Shown here piece after piece: positions 60,443 through 64,000 of a stretch of 64,000 nucleotides of DNA (its first letter is position 1; each line of letters starts with the position of its first letter). The stretch is from contig CAWUSE010000005.1 in assembly GCA_963925805.1 (NCBI GenBank), forward strand, positions 62,001 to 126,000, given 5' to 3'. A program made the position numbers and the translations under genes. The notes beneath the pieces are model-generated. The model saw only the letters and a program-made list of their open reading frames with translations. It made no database searches and was not told where the DNA came from. Origin of the DNA: UBA10347 sp905182135. GTDB taxonomy: Bacteria > Actinomycetota > Acidimicrobiia > Acidimicrobiales > UBA10347.

Positions 60443-61005
60443 AAAGGCGCGGGCCCGGGCGTGATTGTTTCGTCGACCGTGTCGGGGGCACTGCGCCACA
60501 TCTCGATGAAGGCCTCCTAGGTGAGTCCTTCGGTGCTAGTTGAGTTGTGGGCAACCCTCAGGGTTATGCCGAAGACAACCAATGACAACTGGTTAGAGAT
60601 GGGGCCGACCCTTTACACATCGCCACGACGCACGGGCTGCATGAGAGAAGTGAGATTGGCGAGAACGACATTGTTGACTGGCTGGGTCAATCCTAGGTTT
60701 GCCTCGTTGAGAATGTCATTGAGCTGGGGAAGGCGCCATGCCATCTATTCGAACTTGTCTATCGCATGGTCGGGAACTCTGAACAAACCGCTAAGGCCGG
60801 TGCGATTTGTATATCGAGATGTTCAGTGCCGGATGGCGATGACGGCAGTAGGAAGCTGGCCGTGGTTCAAGCCAGTGGAACACCCAAGACCGATTCAAGC
60901 GGGCGGTCTTGGTGAGGTGTTCTCGGTGGGAGTGCCGACGGTTATCTGGTCAAAATCAATGGAACCGTCTTCGTTGTCAAACGCCTGTGCAGCTGCGTTG
61001 CTTCG
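60443..61005. other. Gap of 563 bases without a supported gene
   Basis: Between serB and the LapA-domain gene. A plus-strand open frame (60521-61039) exists, but its composition (many Arg, Trp, Met) is unlike neighbouring proteins and it overlaps the end of the LapA gene. No family signature is seen on either strand. It may be a decayed gene or spacer. Confidence 0.5.
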
Positions 61006-61305
61006 TCAGGATCGCTTTTTCTTGGCCCGACGTGAGTAGACGCCAGCAAACTCCCAGATGAACACGCCAGCAGCAGCCGAAAACAACATCATCAGAAACT
61101 GATTGAGTTGGAAACTCCAACTCAGGAAATCGATGGTCACACTTTCAGTGTTCTGCGCTGCGAATAAAATGAACAAAACGAGGATCGTTGCCGCAGTGCC
61201 CAAACGTGCCATCAGGCCCTTGTCGAGTGGCTTCTTGGCTTTGGCAGCAAGCGAGCGTTGCAGGTTCTCGGCATCGTTGTTGTCCACACCCTGACTATCG
61301 CACAC
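61006..61305 (-). CDS. LapA-domain (DUF1049) small membrane protein
   Basis: The 99-residue product has two membrane helices (ARLGTAATILVLFILFAAQN and FLMMLFSAAAGVFIWEFAG), the central TESVTIDFLSWSFQLN typical of LapA/DUF1049, and a basic C-terminus (YSRRAKKKRS). The family name comes from a lipopolysaccharide-assembly protein; in an organism without LPS its role is unknown. A GTG at 61287 is an alternative start. It follows the flavin reductase gene by six bases. Confidence 0.82.
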   Translation of the reverse strand: MCDSQGVDNNDAENLQRSLAAKAKKPLDKGLMARLGTAATILVLFILFAAQNTESVTIDFLSWSFQLNQFLMMLFSAAAGVFIWEFAGVYSRRAKKKRS

Positions 61306-61311
61306 CGATGA

Positions 61312-61959
61312 CTACTCGGCTTGCTCAGCTTCAGATTGTGCCAGTCGTTCGAGTAATGCGTCACGGACCGAGACACCCGCTTCACGAGCTTTTGTCTCGG
61401 CGATCCGCCAGCCATGGCGTGATGAATAGACCAACGGCGGTTCACCCAAGCGTCCTTCGCCAACAGCGGTGACCCGAGCAAAGAAGAGGACATGGTCCAG
61501 GCCTTCTATGCGGTCTGGCTCGACCCGATCGAAGATCTCGCACTTGAGCCATGAGATGCAGTTCACCACGATGGGCAGACCATCGACCATCTCGATGTAT
61601 TCGGATGCGATGTAGTCGAACTTACGACCGGGGTAAGAGAAATACTGACCCTCGGCGACCTGATCACCAGCCAGGATCGATACCGAAAACTCGCCAGATG
61701 CCTCCATCAGGGGGAACGTGTCGTGCTTCGGTGACACCGAACACATCATGATCGGCTCTTCGAAAGATATTTGGCTGACCCAGTGGGAACAATACGCTCG
61801 AGTCACACCATTGTGGGTCGCACCTACAACCTGCACACCCTTGGCCATCTGCCCCAGGCAACGTTTAACGTCTCGATTGATCACTGTGCTGGTGCTCGCT
61901 TTTGACTGCTCTTGGTATTGGCCAGATTCGAAGTTGTGTTCATGCCCCGCACCAATCAA
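61312..61959 (-). CDS. Flavin reductase-like FMN-binding protein
   Basis: The 215-residue protein has the flavin-reductase-like split barrel: GQMAKGVQVVGATHNGVTRA, CSHWVSQISFEEPIMMCSVS, FSVSILAGDQVAEGQYFS and the later LPIVVNCISWLKCEIFDRV and DHVLFFARVTAVGEG. Such proteins reduce FMN with NAD(P)H, often for a partner monooxygenase. No partner oxygenase is adjacent; the upstream gene is an acyl-CoA dehydrogenase 42 bases away on the same strand. The start may be internal, since the first 25 residues are polar and unlike the family. Confidence 0.85.
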   Translation of the reverse strand: MIGAGHEHNFESGQYQEQSKASTSTVINRDVKRCLGQMAKGVQVVGATHNGVTRAYCSHWVSQISFEEPIMMCSVSPKHDTFPLMEASGEFSVSILAGDQVAEGQYFSYPGRKFDYIASEYIEMVDGLPIVVNCISWLKCEIFDRVEPDRIEGLDHVLFFARVTAVGEGRLGEPPLVYSSRHGWRIAETKAREAGVSVRDALLERLAQSEAEQAE

Positions 61960-62001
61960 GCGCAGCAGGGCCCGACGAAGGGCGCTGTGAGTGCAGTGAA
62001 C

Positions 62002-63246
62002 CTAATCTGATTGCGTGCCGACCCTGAGTTCGTTGAAGGGAATGCCCTTGTCGATCGAGACATCTCGGGGCAGGCCCAGAACGCGGTCGCCAATGATGTT
62101 CTTCTGGATCTCGTCGGTGCCGCCGGCTATTGATGACATGAACGATTGAAGCGCCATACGGTTCCAGCTTTCGCCGTTGCTGTCGAAGCCGTCGCCGTCC
62201 TTGGTCCACGCAACCATCTGTGGGCCTACAAATTCGTGCAACATCTCGCGGACGTCCCACATGATGTTCGAACCGTGGAGCTTGCCTAGCGAACCACCTG
62301 GACCGGGGGCCTTGCCGGCCTTCATCTCGGCGCGGGTCGGCATGGCAACGAGCGACTTAGCTGTCTCGTTCGAATAGATCTTCATCAGCTTCTGGCGAAC
62401 GATGGGATTCTGGATTAGGCCTAGCTTGGTGGCCTCATTGCTCAGCCGGTTGTAGAACGGTGTGCTGATACCACTCTTGGAGCCTGTGCCGATAGCGACG
62501 CGTTCGTACATGAGCATCGCTGTGGCTTGATTCCAGCCGTTGTTTAGCTCACCGAGTAGCCAGGTCGTCGGGATGTGTAGATCGGTGAAAAAGACCTCGT
62601 TGAAGTGCTTGCCCCCGTCGATCTGATGGATTGGACGGATCTCGATAGCCGGGTCGCGCATGTCGACCATAAACATGGAGATTCCGGCGTGCTTGGAGAC
62701 ATTGGGATTGGTACGGGCGACCAGAATGCCGTACTCACTGTGGTGGGCTAGCGTGGTCCAAACTTTTTGGCCATTGATTACCCATTGATCACCATCGCGT
62801 TCGGCTTTGGTCTGCAAGCTGGCGACGTCACTGCCAGCGCCAGGTTCTGAGAACATTTGGCACCAGATATCTTCGCCGGCAATGCCGCGGGGCATGAATT
62901 CTTGTTTCAGTTCATCGGACCCAAAGTCGTTCATGACTGGCATACACATGCCATGGCTGATGGTCAGGTCACCCGTGCACTCAGGGAACCGGGCGTACTC
63001 TTCGCGCCAGGTTCGTTCATGGGTTTTGGTCAGGCCTTGGCCACCAAACTCTTGGGCATAGGTCAGACCAGCTAGGCCAGCGTCGTACAACTTTTTCTGG
63101 AAGGCTCGCGAGTGAGCAACCGATTGGTCACTGCGAGGGTCAGGGCCATCCAGTACTAACTGTTTGGCGTTCTTTTCGAGAAAGGTGCGACAACGTTGAC
63201 GGAAGGCGTCCATGTCGGCGTCGGGCGTGGTGTCTATAGCAGTCAT
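62002..63246 (-). CDS. Acyl-CoA dehydrogenase
   Basis: The 414-residue flavoenzyme has the acyl-CoA dehydrogenase fold. AGLTYAQEFGGQGLTKTHER lies in the N-terminal helices, QMFSEPGAGSDVASLQT is the FAD- and substrate-binding signature, VINGQKVWTTLAHHSEYGIL follows, and the C-terminal segment AGGTDEIQKNIIGDRVLGLP completes the active site. It oxidises an acyl-CoA to the enoyl-CoA and passes electrons to ETF, which the EtfD-like protein at 17474 would re-oxidise. It heads the group acyl-CoA dehydrogenase, flavin reductase, LapA-domain protein. Confidence 0.95.
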   Translation of the reverse strand: MTAIDTTPDADMDAFRQRCRTFLEKNAKQLVLDGPDPRSDQSVAHSRAFQKKLYDAGLAGLTYAQEFGGQGLTKTHERTWREEYARFPECTGDLTISHGMCMPVMNDFGSDELKQEFMPRGIAGEDIWCQMFSEPGAGSDVASLQTKAERDGDQWVINGQKVWTTLAHHSEYGILVARTNPNVSKHAGISMFMVDMRDPAIEIRPIHQIDGGKHFNEVFFTDLHIPTTWLLGELNNGWNQATAMLMYERVAIGTGSKSGISTPFYNRLSNEATKLGLIQNPIVRQKLMKIYSNETAKSLVAMPTRAEMKAGKAPGPGGSLGKLHGSNIMWDVREMLHEFVGPQMVAWTKDGDGFDSNGESWNRMALQSFMSSIAGGTDEIQKNIIGDRVLGLPRDVSIDKGIPFNELRVGTQSD

Positions 63247-63579
63247 TGGTCAGATCCTCCGTGAAAGAAGCTAGCGCCCCCGACGTCACTAGAAGAAGCT
63301 GGGACCACGTTCACCAACTATGGAGTAGAAGACGAGTGGTAGTTCTGCGTCCGAGATTCGATTGAGCGACGTAGAACGTGACTGTGTCATCGTCACTCGT
63401 CAACGCTCGTGCTGCTGACTTCGAAGAGTAGGTACCGTTTGACAGCGGACGTACTTCAGACACCTAGTTAGGCTCGGCAAAAATTCAAACACTGCCTGGC
63501 GCTGCGTCAAGATGGCGAGGGGGACAATCCAATTAGGTGTAGTGGTAAGCCACATGATGGGTGGCGCCTAGTGACCGCA
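63247..63579. other. Gap between prfC and the acyl-CoA dehydrogenase gene
   Basis: No gene is seen. A 9-bp inverted repeat GGTGTAGTG (63536-63544) and CACTACACC (63578-63586), enclosing a GCCAC/GTGGC stem, overlaps the prfC stop codon and could act as a terminator for prfC. Confidence 0.5.
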
Positions 63580-64000
63580 CTACACCCGCCGACCGAATGA
63601 GTCGACGGCCTCGTCGGCCATGAGTCGTTCCAGTGTTGCTTCGGGCTTGTCCTCGGAGACCTGGCGGACTCGGAATGCAGATTCGAAGAGCACCCAGATT
63701 GAGCCATCGGATCGTTCGACAATCTCGACACCGCGGAGTCCGCGAAGGAGAGGTACAGATTCGTCATCGGTCAGTCGGGCAACCGAGTAGCTGGTAGGCG
63801 ATAGTTCGACCGGGGCGTTGAATTCGTTTTCGAGACGATGCTTGGCGACCTCGAACTGCAGTGGGCCAACCGCTGCGAAGATTGGTGCTTGGTCGCCGAC
63901 GCCAGGGATTCGCAGAACCTGCACGACACCTTCTTCGTCGAGCTGGGCGACACCAGAACGGAACTGCTTGAACTTACCGGTGTCCTTGGCTCGGGCGATC
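63580..64000 (-). CDS. prfC: Peptide chain release factor 3, C-terminal part (runs off right edge)
   Basis: The minus strand is open from the right edge (IARAKDTGKFKQFRSGVAQLDEEG) to a TAG at 63580-63582, about 140 codons. VLRIPGVGDQAPIFAAVGPL, QFEVAKHRLENEFNAPVELS and the ending match the C-terminal domain of RF3. RF3 is a GTPase that recycles RF1 and RF2 after peptide release; the GTPase domain lies outside the window. Confidence 0.92.
   Translation of the reverse strand, partial: IARAKDTGKFKQFRSGVAQLDEEGVVQVLRIPGVGDQAPIFAAVGPLQFEVAKHRLENEFNAPVELSPTSYSVARLTDDESVPLLRGLRGVEIVERSDGSIWVLFESAFRVRQVSEDKPEATLERLMADEAVDSFGRRV

Noticed and set aside
60896..61005. In-frame open stretch of about 36 codons after the LapA-domain TGA stop (possible readthrough)
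   Set aside because: An open stretch of this length is expected by chance, and no readthrough signal is visible.
60521..61039. Plus-strand open frame of 172 codons between serB and the LapA-domain gene
   Set aside because: Amino-acid composition is unlike real proteins nearby, no family is recognised, and it overlaps the end of a better gene.

Overview
The window is a stretch of chromosome from a high- to mid-GC Gram-positive bacterium of the Actinomycetota. It most resembles an Acidimicrobiia-type marine or freshwater actinobacterium; that placement is an inference from gene content and synteny, with no database search. The strongest evidence is the origin-proximal order ECF sigma - anti-sigma - trxB - trxA - parB - parA - rsmG - jag/khpB - yidC - yidD - rnpA - rpmH - dnaA - dnaN - recF - DUF721/DciA - gyrB - gyrA - DUF3566 - tRNA-Ile. 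This is the order known from mycobacteria and other actinobacteria (sigM to ileT). DUF3499, HspR and the EtfD-type Fe-S reductase are also actinobacterial hallmarks. Base composition looks mid-50s % GC by eye.

Layout. 1-10 kb: a gamma-glutamyltransferase running off the left edge, malate dehydrogenase, a prepilin-peptidase-like protease, lipoproteins, a DUF3499 protein, a triple-LysM protein, a cyclophilin and a 3-hydroxyacyl-CoA dehydrogenase, with short palindromic repeats between genes. 10-17 kb, minus strand: purA-purB and the chaperone operon dnaK-grpE-dnaJ-hspR. 17-25 kb: an EtfD-like membrane Fe-S oxidoreductase, a TatA-like protein, fba-tdk-dcd on the minus strand, then galE and degV. 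25-29 kb: the ECF sigma/anti-sigma pair and thioredoxin system. 29-35 kb, minus strand: parAB with two parS sites, rsmG, khpB, yidC, yidD, rnpA and rpmH. 35-46 kb, plus strand: dnaA, the likely oriC with DnaA boxes and a six-fold DnaA-trio, dnaN, recF, dciA, gyrB, gyrA. 46-51 kb: tRNA-Ile, a 51-residue protein, a saccharopine-dehydrogenase-like protein, a FliA/WhiG-like sigma factor, a Crp/Fnr regulator, an alpha/beta hydrolase and a rhodanese. 51-57 kb, minus strand: a four-gene polar amino-acid ABC transporter (aapJQMP type). 57-64 kb: a MatB-like acyl-CoA synthetase, SerB, a LapA-domain protein, a flavin reductase, an acyl-CoA dehydrogenase and the C-terminus of release factor RF3.

How the parts work together. 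The centre holds replication initiation, segregation, ribosome/RNase P and membrane-insertion functions, read divergently away from oriC. Several flanking genes suit a heterotroph using amino acids and fatty acids: the aap transporter, acyl-CoA synthetase, acyl-CoA dehydrogenase, hydroxyacyl-CoA dehydrogenase and EtfD, which would pass electrons from acyl-CoA dehydrogenases via ETF to quinone. Many genes have a TANNNT -10 box 6-10 bases before the start codon and no Shine-Dalgarno, which predicts frequent leaderless transcription.

The most interesting points are: the rnpA frame, which has no canonical start after rpmH and extends back over all of rpmH; a perfect 30-bp palindrome inside signal-peptide codons; a ParA with a 160-residue acidic extension; a parS embedded in a 30-bp palindrome; the DnaA-trio array; the unusually long ABC permeases; and two small palindromic repeat families. 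I saw no phage, IS element, CRISPR array, rRNA or defence system.
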